This document shows, in pieces, positions 8,458-18,168 of a stretch of 64,000 bases of DNA. The notes beneath the pieces were generated by a model. The model was not told where the DNA came from. It worked only from the letters and a program-made list of their open reading frames with translations, and did no database searches. A program made the translations under genes and the position numbers. Location: NCBI RefSeq assembly GCF_000373185.1, contig NZ_KB890685.1, positions 1,430-65,429 of the forward strand, given 5' to 3'. This DNA is from Segatella paludivivens DSM 17968 = JCM 13650 (GTDB taxonomy: Bacteria > Bacteroidota > Bacteroidia > Bacteroidales > Bacteroidaceae). The stretch's first letter is position 1, and the number at the start of each line of letters is the position of its first letter.

Positions 8458-9454
8458 TTTTGCAATTTATCGTTTGCCTGACACAGATACCTGTGTGAAG
8501 ATTTCTTCGGATTCTATGCCGAAGCGTCTTTCTTCGTATGCTGAACTGGAAAATAAAAGTGGTTTTGTATTTGCCCCTTTCTGCCTGGATAATGATAGCT
8601 TATTGCTGATTTCTCCAGATAAAATAGAAGTAATGAAGTGCGAAGACACGCAAGGCGTTGATGAGGAAACTGAATTAGATGTGTCTTTTGATCGGGATGC
8701 GTATAGAGAAGATTTTGAGTGTTTCCATTCTAATCTGCTTGATCGTAGTTTTGATAAACTAGTCCTTTCTCGTACAATCATTGTAGATAGCAGTATTGAG
8801 AAACGGGCAATATCGCTATTTGTGAAAGCGTGCAAGATGTATCCTCACCAGTTTGTCTCTCTTGTGTCAACTCCCGAAAGTGGAACGTGGCTTATGTCTA
8901 CCCCTGAAGTGTTGTTAGAGAAAGGCTCTGATACATCAAAATGGCATACTATGGCTTTGGCTGGAACAATGAAAACTCCAGGACCTTGGAGTGAGAAGAA
9001 TGTAAAAGAACAGAAATATGTTTCTGACTATATAAGAACATGCCTAGATATGTTTTCATCAGATATAGAGATGTCTGACCCACATATAACAACAGCCGCA
9101 AATTTATATCACTTGCGTACAGATTTCAATTTCTCTATGCGTGATGACAAACAGGTAGGTAAACTGATAGATGAACTGCATCCAACTCCTGCTGTATGCG
9201 GTATTCCGAAGGAGGCAGCACGTTCATTCATCCTTTCAAACGAACACGGACAACGTCATTATTATAGTGGATTCTGTGGTCCGATGAATTATTTAGGAAC
9301 AACACATCTTTATGTTTCATTACGCTGTATGCAGATAGAAGGAAAGCATTACAGGCTTTATGCTGGTGGAGGTTTACTTCCTGACAGTGATGAAGCACAT
9401 GAATGGTTAGAGACGGAATATAAACTAAATACAATGCTTGATGTACTCAGATAA
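8450..9454 (+). CDS. menF: isochorismate synthase
   Basis: The 334-residue product belongs to the chorismate-binding family. Typical blocks are LVLSRTIIVDSS, the MALAGTMKTPG segment, LHPTPAVCGIPKEAA, the SGFCGPMNY strand and the closing YAGGGLLPDSDEAHEWLETE. It converts chorismate to isochorismate, the first step of the o-succinylbenzoate route to menaquinone. At 334 residues it is short for the family, because the N-terminal subdomain is reduced. It overlaps the thioesterase gene by 8 nt and menD by 14 nt, so translation is coupled. MenF and the siderophore or salicylate enzymes are similar in sequence; the men neighbours decide the call. Confidence 0.92.
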   Translation: MISFAIYRLPDTDTCVKISSDSMPKRLSSYAELENKSGFVFAPFCLDNDSLLLISPDKIEVMKCEDTQGVDEETELDVSFDRDAYREDFECFHSNLLDRSFDKLVLSRTIIVDSSIEKRAISLFVKACKMYPHQFVSLVSTPESGTWLMSTPEVLLEKGSDTSKWHTMALAGTMKTPGPWSEKNVKEQKYVSDYIRTCLDMFSSDIEMSDPHITTAANLYHLRTDFNFSMRDDKQVGKLIDELHPTPAVCGIPKEAARSFILSNEHGQRHYYSGFCGPMNYLGTTHLYVSLRCMQIEGKHYRLYAGGGLLPDSDEAHEWLETEYKLNTMLDVLR

Positions 9455-11081
9455 GGAAAACGTAAATATTCTCACTTCACTCCTTGTTAATCATGGTGTG
9501 AATAAAGCTATTGTCTGTCCAGGTAGCAGAAATGCTCCGATAGTACACAACCTCAATGAATGTCCGGATATACAATGTTATCCAGTCACTGATGAGCGTA
9601 GTGCTGGCTTTTATGCGTTGGGTATGGCACAGGCTACAGATAGTCCTGTCGTTGTGTGTGTGACATCAGGAACAGCATTACTTAATCTATTACCCGCAGT
9701 TGCAGAGGCGTTTTATCAACATATTCCACTAATCGTTGTTTCGGCAGATCGTCCTGCTCAATGGATTAATCAACTCGACGGACAGACAATACCGCAAAAT
9801 GGGGCTTTGAGCAGCTTTGTAAAAAAGTCTATAAATATCCCTGAATTTCATGATGAAGAAGAAAGATGGTATTGTAATCGCATGATTAATGAGGCTTTGA
9901 TTTCATGTTCATGTGGTGCTTGTGGTCCGGTACATATTAATGTGCCAATTACCGAACCGCTTTATGAGTTTACTAAAACAAAATTACCGGTTGAAAGAAA
10001 AATAGAATTTGTATCGGCTAGTGTTGATACAACAAAAGCAAGAGCGTTGATGCTTGATAGATTTAAGCATGCAAGCAGACCGATGATCGTTATAGGACAA
10101 ACTAAAGAGAAGATTATAAATGAAAGATTATCAGCTTATTTGCAATCTAACGCTGTAGTATTAATAGAACCGCTAAGTGCTGGTGGGCAGCAGCTATATA
10201 TGGATGAGATTGTGAGATGTGTTGAGAATGACGAACGCTATCTTCCTGATTTTATTTTATATATTGGTGAGTGCATCGTAAGTAAGTCTATTAAAAAGTT
10301 TTTGCGTAAGGCAGCACATACAGCCGAGGTATGGATGGCAAGTGAAGACGGCAAGATTGCTGATACATTGATGAATGCAGTTGGCGTGATAGAAGGTAAT
10401 GTTTCTGAATTGCTTGATAATATAGTATTTGATAAGTCAGAGGCATATTATCATCTTTGGCATGATTCATCTTTGGCAAAGAATATTGTGGAAAGATGTC
10501 GTTCGTTCGTTCCTGAATACTCTCAAATGTATGCAGTTAAATCTTTCGAAGAAGCTATTTCACATTATGATATTATAAGGCATTATGCCAATAGTATGTC
10601 AGTACGTCTTGGGTGTATCTATTCAAAAGGTTATATGCATGTGAATCGTGGTATAAACGGTATCGAAGGTTCTCTTTCTACAGCTGCTGGATATTCTTTG
10701 GCTAGTGACAGAGATGTATATTGCGTGATTGGTGATTTAAGTTTCTTCTATGATCAGAATGCTCTATGGAATAGAAATATAGGTGGAAACTTTAAAATAT
10801 TACTGCTTAATAATCGTGGTGGTGCGATATTCGGAAAGTTTGAAGGACTAAAAGATAGCAATGCACGTGACAATCTTGTAATGGCAAAGCATAATACAAG
10901 TGCAGCGGGAATATGTAGTGCAAACCATATAAATTATATTGTGGCATCAAATGCAGAGGAACTAAAGGCTGGACTTGACAAATTCATTAATATGAAGTCA
11001 GATAGTCCAACCGTATTAGAAGTTTTCACTGATGCTGAAAATGATATGAATGTGATAAAAGAATATTATACAAAGATATGA
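9441..11081 (+). CDS. menD: SEPHCHC synthase
   Basis: This thiamine-diphosphate enzyme joins 2-oxoglutarate to isochorismate (2-succinyl-5-enolpyruvyl-6-hydroxy-3-cyclohexene-1-carboxylate synthase). The ATG at 9441 was preferred to the TTG just before it, giving 546 residues. Visible signatures are [11 protein letters not shown] near the N-terminus, the [13 protein letters not shown] segment, and the cofactor motif [15 protein letters not shown] followed by [11 protein letters not shown]. It overlaps menF by 14 nt, and its stop overlaps the menB start (ATGA). No menH gene follows, although the MenD product normally needs MenH or spontaneous loss of pyruvate. Confidence 0.95.
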   Translation: MYSDKENVNILTSLLVNHGVNKAIVCPGSRNAPIVHNLNECPDIQCYPVTDERSAGFYALGMAQATDSPVVVCVTSGTALLNLLPAVAEAFYQHIPLIVVSADRPAQWINQLDGQTIPQNGALSSFVKKSINIPEFHDEEERWYCNRMINEALISCSCGACGPVHINVPITEPLYEFTKTKLPVERKIEFVSASVDTTKARALMLDRFKHASRPMIVIGQTKEKIINERLSAYLQSNAVVLIEPLSAGGQQLYMDEIVRCVENDERYLPDFILYIGECIVSKSIKKFLRKAAHTAEVWMASEDGKIADTLMNAVGVIEGNVSELLDNIVFDKSEAYYHLWHDSSLAKNIVERCRSFVPEYSQMYAVKSFEEAISHYDIIRHYANSMSVRLGCIYSKGYMHVNRGINGIEGSLSTAAGYSLASDRDVYCVIGDLSFFYDQNALWNRNIGGNFKILLLNNRGGAIFGKFEGLKDSNARDNLVMAKHNTSAAGICSANHINYIVASNAEELKAGLDKFINMKSDSPTVLEVFTDAENDMNVIKEYYTKI

Positions 11082-11902
11082 CAAGAGAATGGAAAAAAAT
11101 AGAAGGGTTTGATTTCAAGGAAATCCTCTTCGAGGAATATAATCATATTGCAAAGATTACGATAAACAGAGAGCGTTATCGCAATGCTTTCACACCATTG
11201 ACAACATGGGAAATGAGCCTGGCATTTAATTATTGTCGTGAATGCACTGACGTTCGTGTAGTGATATTAACAGGAGCTGGTGATAAGGCATTCTGTTCAG
11301 GTGGCGATATGCACGTGAAGGGACGAGGCGGATATGTTGGTAATGATGGTGTGCCACGTCTTAACGTACTTGATGTTCAGATGCAAATACGTCGTTTGCC
11401 AAAGCCGGTTATTGCTATGGTAAACGGTTATGCGATTGGCGGAGGACATGTGCTTCATGTGATGTGCGACCTTACAATAGCCTCAGAGAATGCAATCTTC
11501 GGACAGACTGGTCCTAAAGTTGGAAGTTTCGATGCTGGTTTCGGCGCAAGTTATCTTGCACGTATGGTAGGACAGAAGAAGGCTCGTGAAATTTGGTTCT
11601 TATGTAAGCAGTATTCTGCAAAGGAGGCTGAAGAAATGGGAATGGTAAACAAAGTCGTTCCTTTTGATCAGCTAGAAGATACATGCGTGGAATGGGGCGA
11701 GATTATGATGGAGCGCAGTCCGCTTGCTTTGAGAATGATTAAAGCAGGATTGAATGCTGAACTTGACGGTCAGGCTGGTATACAAGAATTAGCAGGCGAT
11801 GCAACGATGTTGTATTATACGATGGATGAGGCTCAAGAGGGAGGAAAGGCTTTCCTTGAAAAGCGCAAGCCAGACTTTGATAAATATCCTCAATTCCCTT
11901 GA
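11078..11902 (+). CDS. menB: 1,4-dihydroxy-2-naphthoyl-CoA synthase
   Basis: This crotonase-family enzyme of 274 residues closes the second ring of the naphthoate from o-succinylbenzoyl-CoA. Typical blocks are [30 protein letters not shown] (oxyanion hole region), [22 protein letters not shown] and the C-terminal [14 protein letters not shown], which is the MenB-specific end. The start overlaps the menD stop in ATGA. The gene order menD-menB-menC-menE places ring closure before the genes for the two preceding steps, but the set is functionally complete for those reactions. Confidence 0.96.
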   Translation: MTREWKKIEGFDFKEILFEEYNHIAKITINRERYRNAFTPLTTWEMSLAFNYCRECTDVRVVILTGAGDKAFCSGGDMHVKGRGGYVGNDGVPRLNVLDVQMQIRRLPKPVIAMVNGYAIGGGHVLHVMCDLTIASENAIFGQTGPKVGSFDAGFGASYLARMVGQKKAREIWFLCKQYSAKEAEEMGMVNKVVPFDQLEDTCVEWGEIMMERSPLALRMIKAGLNAELDGQAGIQELAGDATMLYYTMDEAQEGGKAFLEKRKPDFDKYPQFP

Positions 11903-11952
11903 TTTAAAGAGTATATCGCAATAGTATTATATTGATTAGAGTCTTTTAGAAT

Positions 11953-12984
11953 ATGAAACATATTGAAATTTCAGAACGAACATTGCATTTTAAGCAACCT
12001 GCTGGTACTTCGCGTGGTGTTTATACCACGCGCAAAAGTTATTATCTTACGATAACTGATGATGACCGTCCAGGCATAAAGGGTGTAGGAGAATGTGCAA
12101 CTTTGCCGGACCTTTCATGCGATGCCGTTCCTGAATATTTCAAGATTCTAAGTGATGTATGTCGGATGGTAGAACAGACCGGCAATATACCTTATGATAT
12201 ACTTCGTCCTTATCCTTCGATATTGTTTGGACTAGAAACAGCTTTTGCACAGTTGGAAGCAAACGGTTCTACACGACTTTATAACACCCCTTTCGGACGT
12301 GGAGAGGAAGGAATAACTATTAACGGACTTGTCTGGATGGGAACATTTGAGGAAATGTATTCACGTTTGGAAACAAAGTTAAAGGCTGGATTTCATTGCG
12401 TTAAATTAAAAATTGGTGCAATCAATTTTGATAAGGAACTTGATTTGATAAAGCATATTCGCGAGGCCTTTGACAAGAATACGATAGAGTTGAGAGTTGA
12501 TGCAAATGGTGGATTCTCTCCTGATAACGCTATGGAACGTCTTGAGGCGTTAGCAAAATATGATATTCATTCTATAGAACAACCGATTAAGCAACATCAG
12601 TGGAGTGAAATGGCACGTTTGTGTAAAGAAACTCCATTACCAATAGCTTTGGATGAAGAACTTATTGGTGTGAATGTGAAGAGTATGAAAGAATATCTTT
12701 TAGATTCTATACGTCCACAGTATATAATTCTCAAGCCAAGTCTACATGGTGGTATGTATGGTTGTGACGAATGGATTCAACTGGCTAAAGAACGAGGTAT
12801 CGGCAGTTGGATAACAAGTGCTTTGGAAAGTAATGTAGGACTGAATGCGATAGCTCATTATTGTGCGAAGACTTACGGTCCTTCTGTTTCTATGCCACAG
12901 GGACTTGGTACAGGACAACTGTTTACGGATAACATAGATATGCCATTGGTGATAGATGGAGATAAAATTTGGTACAGAGAATGA
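11953..12984 (+). CDS. menC: o-succinylbenzoate synthase
   Basis: This enolase-superfamily enzyme (343 residues) dehydrates SHCHC to o-succinylbenzoate. The catalytic set is visible: the KxK motif at Lys151/Lys153 (VKLKIG), metal ligands Asp183 (RVDANGG), Glu209 (IEQPI) and Asp234 (ALDEEL), and the second base Lys261 (ILKPSLHGG). An N-terminal capping domain covers about residues 1-110. It lies 50 nt after menB and its stop overlaps the menE start in ATGA. Related racemases of the superfamily share these residues; the operon makes MenC the clear choice. Confidence 0.93.
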   Translation: MKHIEISERTLHFKQPAGTSRGVYTTRKSYYLTITDDDRPGIKGVGECATLPDLSCDAVPEYFKILSDVCRMVEQTGNIPYDILRPYPSILFGLETAFAQLEANGSTRLYNTPFGRGEEGITINGLVWMGTFEEMYSRLETKLKAGFHCVKLKIGAINFDKELDLIKHIREAFDKNTIELRVDANGGFSPDNAMERLEALAKYDIHSIEQPIKQHQWSEMARLCKETPLPIALDEELIGVNVKSMKEYLLDSIRPQYIILKPSLHGGMYGCDEWIQLAKERGIGSWITSALESNVGLNAIAHYCAKTYGPSVSMPQGLGTGQLFTDNIDMPLVIDGDKIWYRE

Positions 12985-13955
12985 CGCTGGATGAATTTTT
13001 GACCGAATGGAACAATGATTCTGATACAATTCTTGTTCATACTAGTGGCTCTACAGGAAAGCCCAAACCAATGTATGTGGATAAGAAACGTATGTTGAAC
13101 TCGGCAAGAATCACATGTGACTTTCTTGGTTTACGCTCTGGTGACATGGCTTTTTTGTGTATGTCTTTAGATTATATCGCCGGAAAGATGTTGGTTGTGC
13201 GTAGCATTGAGCGCAAACTTAATCTAGTGAGTGTAACTCCAAGCGGTCATCCGTTGAAGGATATATCTTTGTCTTTTGATAAACCTTCTTTAGCTGCAAT
13301 GGTTCCTTTGCAAGTCTATAATTCATTGAATGTTGCTGCTGAAGCAGAGAAATTACGTAGTTTCACTCATCTTATCATTGGTGGGGGAGCTATAGATGAT
13401 GAACTGGCAGAGGCATTACGCAGTTTCCCAAATAATGTTTGGAGTACTTATGGTATGACGGAAACGCTTTCGCATATAGCTCTTCGTAGGTTGAATGGTG
13501 ATCATGCTTCAGAATGGTATACTCCTTTTGATCGTGTGAAAGTTTCGCAAAACGAAGTTGGATGTTTGGTTATCGATGCCCCTTTGGTGCATGATGGCAA
13601 ACTTGTAACCAATGACATTGTGGAAATTAAAAATGGACAATTCAGAATATTGGGCAGGAAAGATAATGTGATATGTAGTGGTGGAATAAAAATTCAGATG
13701 GAAGAAGTTGAGCGGGCTCTTAGACCTTATATAGAGTCGCCTTTTATGATAACAAAACGTAGTGATAAGAAATTCGGCGAGATTGTGGTCCTCATTACAG
13801 AAAACAACAATATCGCCGAAGTAAAAGCTATATGTAAGCGAGTATTACCTAAATATTGGTGTCCTCACGATTATCTTCATGTCGAGAGTATTCCTCTCAC
13901 TGAAACTGGTAAACCAGCACGTGCTGAAGCATTATCCCTCGCGGAAGAAGTCTAA
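12981..13955 (+). CDS. menE: o-succinylbenzoate--CoA ligase
   Basis: The ATG at 12981 overlaps the menC stop (ATGA) and is preferred to a TTG at 12969; the product has 324 residues. It is an adenylate-forming enzyme with the phosphate loop HTSGSTGKPKPMYV near the N-terminus, YGMTET in the middle, the hinge GRKDNVICSGGIKIQ, and a C-terminal PLTETGKPAR with the catalytic lysine. It is clearly shorter than the usual 450 or so residues because the region before the phosphate loop is almost absent, which seems to be common in Bacteroidales. It activates o-succinylbenzoate for MenB. The last 24 nt overlap the end of convergent aroB. Confidence 0.9.
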   Translation: MTLDEFLTEWNNDSDTILVHTSGSTGKPKPMYVDKKRMLNSARITCDFLGLRSGDMAFLCMSLDYIAGKMLVVRSIERKLNLVSVTPSGHPLKDISLSFDKPSLAAMVPLQVYNSLNVAAEAEKLRSFTHLIIGGGAIDDELAEALRSFPNNVWSTYGMTETLSHIALRRLNGDHASEWYTPFDRVKVSQNEVGCLVIDAPLVHDGKLVTNDIVEIKNGQFRILGRKDNVICSGGIKIQMEEVERALRPYIESPFMITKRSDKKFGEIVVLITENNNIAEVKAICKRVLPKYWCPHDYLHVESIPLTETGKPARAEALSLAEEV

Positions 13956-14978
13956 AGTGTCTTTTATTTCCTCGATAGTAGCAGTTTGGTTTATCTTTAT
14001 CTTACCTACATTTTCAAGTAGTGTGAAATTGATTATTCCAGCTTTGTTTTTCTTATCGTGAGTCATCAGCTCTATAAGTTCGTCATAATCATCACACGTT
14101 ATTCCTAATGTGCCATAGTTCTCACGTATAAAATTAACTGTCTGTCGCATCTTGTCGGTAGGGAATCCTGCCTTTACGCTACTCATAAACAATTCGCATA
14201 TAAGTCCGTATGCAACCGCATAACCATGAAGTATAGGTTTACGCTTTAGTGACCAGCTTTCAAAAGCATGTCCGAAAGTGTGCCCTAAATTCAAAGCTTT
14301 TCTTATGCCATTTTCATAAGGATCTTTTTTAACTATATTCTTTTTCACCTCTACTGAGTCGGCAACCATATCCTGTAAAACTGAAAAATCAGGATTGCTG
14401 ATTTCAAAATTAACCAACTGTGCCCACATCTTATCGTTTGATATAAGACCGTGTTTAAGCATTTCGGCATATCCTGAAAGAATATTCTCACAGTCAAGAG
14501 TCTTTAGAAACTCTGTGTCGAGGATAACAAACTTACTATCGTTGAATACTCCAACCTCATTTTTTAATCCATTAAAGTTAATGCCAGTCTTTCCACCTAC
14601 AGAAGCATCAACCATAGCGAGAAGGGTAGTAGGGATATTAATGAAATCTATACCTCTTTTAAATGTAGAGGCTGCAAAACCGCCAAGGTCTGTAACCATG
14701 CCACCACCTAGATTAATCATACATGAATGTCTAGTTGCACCTCCTTCGCCCAGTTCATGCCATACTTGGGCGAGAGAATCAATGTCCTTATGTGAGTCAG
14801 TAGCCTTTATCGTGATGACTTTGGCATTCTTCATTCTTATAAGTTTGCCAATGGTGGGCCAGCATTTTTCATGCGTAGTTTCATCAGTAAGTACAAAAAG
14901 TTTATCATGCTCACATTCAGAAATAGCCTTAGCTAGTTCCTCTCCAATATTTTTGGATATTATTATTCTCTGTTCCAT
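13932..14978 (-). CDS. aroB: 3-dehydroquinate synthase
   Basis: The ATG at 14978 (MEQRIIISKNIG) was chosen over one at 15020, because the promoter -7 (15007-15014, minus strand) lies inside the longer reading. The product has 348 residues. Hallmarks are INLGGGMVTDLGGFAASTFKRGIDFINIPTTLLAMVD (given in pieces: NLGGGMVTDLGG and the NIPTTLLAMVDAS block), GGKTGIN, KHGLI and NLGHTFGHAFE with metal-binding His residues. It forms the first carbocycle of the shikimate pathway, whose end product chorismate feeds menF. Its 3' end overlaps menE by 24 nt, tail to tail, and no terminator was seen there. Confidence 0.95.
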   Translation of the reverse strand: MEQRIIISKNIGEELAKAISECEHDKLFVLTDETTHEKCWPTIGKLIRMKNAKVITIKATDSHKDIDSLAQVWHELGEGGATRHSCMINLGGGMVTDLGGFAASTFKRGIDFINIPTTLLAMVDASVGGKTGINFNGLKNEVGVFNDSKFVILDTEFLKTLDCENILSGYAEMLKHGLISNDKMWAQLVNFEISNPDFSVLQDMVADSVEVKKNIVKKDPYENGIRKALNLGHTFGHAFESWSLKRKPILHGYAVAYGLICELFMSSVKAGFPTDKMRQTVNFIRENYGTLGITCDDYDELIELMTHDKKNKAGIINFTLLENVGKIKINQTATIEEIKDTLDFFREG

Positions 14979-15006
14979 ATAAACGTTATAACGTAAGTTT
15001 CCTATG

Positions 15007-15037
15007 CAAAAATATATCATTTTGGTTTAATATCAAA
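15007..15037 (-). promoter_or_regulatory. promoter of aroB
   Basis: Read on the minus strand: TTTG (15037-15034), 19 nt, TATTTTTG (15014-15007). This is an exact match to the Bacteroidota consensus and supports the aroB start at 14978. Confidence 0.75.
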
Positions 15038-15119
15038 ATTTTAACTCATATTTTGACATTTTTGATTAAACTTGTTACAAAAAATGGAGTCTAACCTTCA
15101 TAAATAAATTATTCATTAG

Positions 15120-18089
15120 ATGAAAAAATCTTTAATACTATTTCTTATGGCGTTTTTTGCTGTTGCCTCGTATGCGCAAAATCGTCTCATCACCGGAAGT
15201 TTATCCGATCGTGATACCAAAGATCCACTAACGCAGACAACAGTGCAATTGCTACGTGCGAAAGATAGTACTTTTGTTGCCGGTACAATTTCTAATAACG
15301 AAGGCAAATTCTCTGTTAAAGCAAATGATGACGGACGTTATATAGTCCGTATAACTAGTATTGGTTATAAGACGGTTGTAAAGCGTTTAAATATAACGAA
15401 CTCAGGTAATGTTGATCTTGGTAAAATTATTCTTGGATCAGATGCTGTTATGTTGAAAGGAGCGACTGTAGTTGGACAAGCCGCAAAGGTGACGTTGAAG
15501 GAAGATACATTTGTTTATAATTCCTCTGCATATCGTACTCCTGAAGGTTCTACTATTGAAGAGTTGGTGAAACGACTTCCTGGAGCACAGATTGCAGACG
15601 ACGGTACAATTACTATTAATGGTAAGCAAGTCAAGAAAATTCTTGTTGAAGGAAAAGAGTTTATGACCGGTGACACCAAAACCGCGTTGAAGAATATTCC
15701 TACATCAGTGATTAATAAGATTAAGGCTTATGACCAGAAAAGTGACTTAGCAAAGGTTACTGGTATTGATGACGGTGAAGAGCAAACGGTATTAGACTTT
15801 GGCATGAAGCCTGGAATGAATAAAGGTATGTTTAGTAACATAGATCTTTCAGCAGGTACTAAAGATCGTTATTCTGACAGGGCTATGGGAGCTTATTTTA
15901 ATGATAAAAATAGGTTGATGGTTTTTGCCAATGCTAATAACACCAATGATAAAGGATTCCCTGGTGGTGGTGGCTATGGTAGCTTCGGTGTTGGACAGCA
16001 AGGACTGAATGCATCTAAAATGCTAGGCTTGAATTATAATTTTGAACAGAAAGATAAACTCCAAATTGATGCTTCTGTACGTTGGCAACATGCTGATGGT
16101 GATGTAAACACGACGAGTTCTGTTGAAAATTTCGTAAGTACTAAGGGCGCTTTTTCAAATAGTATTAATCAGAGTTTTAGTAGAAGTGACAGTTGGGATG
16201 CAAGAATGAGATTGGAATGGAATCCTGATTCTATGACAGATATCATGTTCCGTCCTGCATTCACATATTCTAATAATGATGGTGTAAGCAAGAGTACGTC
16301 TGGTTCTTATAATGCAGATCCTTATTCGTATGTTTTAGATCCTTTATCAAAGGAATCAATAAATAAACTTGCTTCGGATAATCTGATGGTTAATACTCGT
16401 GATAACAGCGGTATTAGCAATGGCAACAATAAGAATGTTAGCGCTATGTTGCAATATAATAGAAAATTTGGAACTAAAGGGCGCAACTTAACATTGAAGG
16501 GGGATGTAAGTTATGGTAAGAGTGACAGCAAGAGTTTGTCATTAAGCAATGTGCATCTATATCAAATCATGAACTCAAGTAATGCGGATTCAACCTATCA
16601 GACGAATAGATGGAATGTTACTCCTACAACAAACTCTGGGTATGATTTACAGTTCACATATAGCGAACCAATCATGAGGGCTACCTACCTTCAGTTTAGT
16701 TATAAATTCGAATATAAATACAGCAAGAGCGATCGCTCAACTTACGATTTCAGTAATCTTGGCGAAGACTATTTTGCAGGACTACCTTTGCTGTATGGCG
16801 GTTGGAACCCTTATCTTTCGAGATTAGCAAATCCTGTTGAATCATATCTTGATGCAAATCTTAGCCGTTATTCTGCCTATAAGAATTATATTCATGATAT
16901 AGAATTGATGTTGAGAATAATCCGTACTAAATATACGTTTAACATGGGTGTTATGGTTGAACCTCAGAAGTCAAGTTATATGCAGGATTATCAAGGTGTG
17001 CATGTTGACACAACCCGTAATGTTACTAACGTAACTCCAACATTGGATTTCCGTTATCGTTTCAGTAAGGTTAGCAATCTTCGTGTTGACTACCGTGGAA
17101 CAACATCACAACCTAGTATGACCCAATTACTTGATATAACTGATGATAGTGATCCATTGAACATTTCAAAGGGTAACCCAGGCTTGAAGCCATCGTTTAC
17201 AAATAATTTACGAATATTCTATAATAATTATATTGAGAAGAAACAGCGTGCAATAATGACATTCATAAATTATACTAATACCAGCAATGATATAAGTAGT
17301 ATGGTTACCTATAATGAGGCTACTGGTGGGCGCATTACTCGTCCTGAAAACATTAACGGTAACTGGAATGTAAGAGGTGCATTTATGTTTAATACAGCTA
17401 TTGACTCAGCTGGCGTTTTCAATGTGAACACATTCACAAATGTGAACTATAATAATTATGTTGCGTTTAACTTCTTGAATAATGAATCAACAAAGACAAC
17501 TACTCGTTCTTCATCTCTAGGTGAAAGAATCGAGACAAGTTATCGTAATAGTTGGTTGGAATTTGCTGTTGACGGATCGTTGAATTATACTCATAGCCGT
17601 AATGGACTATCAACAAGTAATAATCTCGATACATGGCAGTTTGCTTATGGTAGTTCTATCAATATAACTTTACCTTGGGGTACAAGTTTGGCTACTGACC
17701 TTCATAATAATAGTCGTAGGGGATATAATGATAAAGCTATGAATACGAATGAACTTGTATGGAATGCTCAGTTATCACAAAGCTTCCTTAAAGGTAGTCC
17801 ACTTACAGTGAGCTTGCAATTTTATGATATTCTACACAATCAGAGTAATTTCAGTCGTACTATAAGTGCTATACAGCGTAGTGATACACAATATAATAGC
17901 ATAAACAGTTATGCAATGTTGCATGTTATCTATCGTCTTAACATCTTTGGTGGAAAAGATGCACGTATGAATATGCATGGTCCTGACGGTGATGGTCCTG
18001 GAAGAGGTGAACGTCGTGGTGGCATGCCACGTGGCGGTATGGGAGGCGGAGGACACCGTGGAGGTTTCGGCGGTGGACGTCCTTTCTAA
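15120..18089 (+). CDS. large outer-membrane beta-barrel protein of the TonB-receptor type with glycine-rich tail
   Basis: The 989-residue product has a signal peptide (to about YAQN, residue 21) and an N-terminal carboxypeptidase-regulatory-like domain (residues about 22-105, GSLSDRDTKDPLTQTTV). A plug follows (YRTPEGSTIEELVKRLPG, INGKQVKKILVEGKEF), then a long OMP_b-brl_3 barrel. After the last strand (YRLNIFGG) comes a tail of about 45 residues rich in Gly, Arg and Pro, ending GGRPF. It stands alone between aroB and a convergent transporter, without a SusD partner. The substrate is unknown. Large barrels of this family are common in Bacteroidota. Confidence 0.82.
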   Translation: MKKSLILFLMAFFAVASYAQNRLITGSLSDRDTKDPLTQTTVQLLRAKDSTFVAGTISNNEGKFSVKANDDGRYIVRITSIGYKTVVKRLNITNSGNVDLGKIILGSDAVMLKGATVVGQAAKVTLKEDTFVYNSSAYRTPEGSTIEELVKRLPGAQIADDGTITINGKQVKKILVEGKEFMTGDTKTALKNIPTSVINKIKAYDQKSDLAKVTGIDDGEEQTVLDFGMKPGMNKGMFSNIDLSAGTKDRYSDRAMGAYFNDKNRLMVFANANNTNDKGFPGGGGYGSFGVGQQGLNASKMLGLNYNFEQKDKLQIDASVRWQHADGDVNTTSSVENFVSTKGAFSNSINQSFSRSDSWDARMRLEWNPDSMTDIMFRPAFTYSNNDGVSKSTSGSYNADPYSYVLDPLSKESINKLASDNLMVNTRDNSGISNGNNKNVSAMLQYNRKFGTKGRNLTLKGDVSYGKSDSKSLSLSNVHLYQIMNSSNADSTYQTNRWNVTPTTNSGYDLQFTYSEPIMRATYLQFSYKFEYKYSKSDRSTYDFSNLGEDYFAGLPLLYGGWNPYLSRLANPVESYLDANLSRYSAYKNYIHDIELMLRIIRTKYTFNMGVMVEPQKSSYMQDYQGVHVDTTRNVTNVTPTLDFRYRFSKVSNLRVDYRGTTSQPSMTQLLDITDDSDPLNISKGNPGLKPSFTNNLRIFYNNYIEKKQRAIMTFINYTNTSNDISSMVTYNEATGGRITRPENINGNWNVRGAFMFNTAIDSAGVFNVNTFTNVNYNNYVAFNFLNNESTKTTTRSSSLGERIETSYRNSWLEFAVDGSLNYTHSRNGLSTSNNLDTWQFAYGSSINITLPWGTSLATDLHNNSRRGYNDKAMNTNELVWNAQLSQSFLKGSPLTVSLQFYDILHNQSNFSRTISAIQRSDTQYNSINSYAMLHVIYRLNIFGGKDARMNMHGPDGDGPGRGERRGGMPRGGMGGGGHRGGFGGGRPF

Positions 18090-18118
18090 TGAAATGATTT
18101 AATCATATATTTATAAAT

Positions 18119-18159
18119 GAGCCCCGAAAGTTATAGCAACTTTCGGGGCTCACTTTTTT
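18119..18159 (+). terminator. terminator between convergent genes
   Basis: A perfect 14-bp stem (18119-18132 with 18138-18151) has a 5-nt loop and is followed by ACTTTTTT. It ends the plus-strand barrel gene. It also lies just after the minus-strand transporter and may stop both, though the minus side has a weaker T run. Confidence 0.88.
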
Positions 18160-18168
18160 ATATAGATA

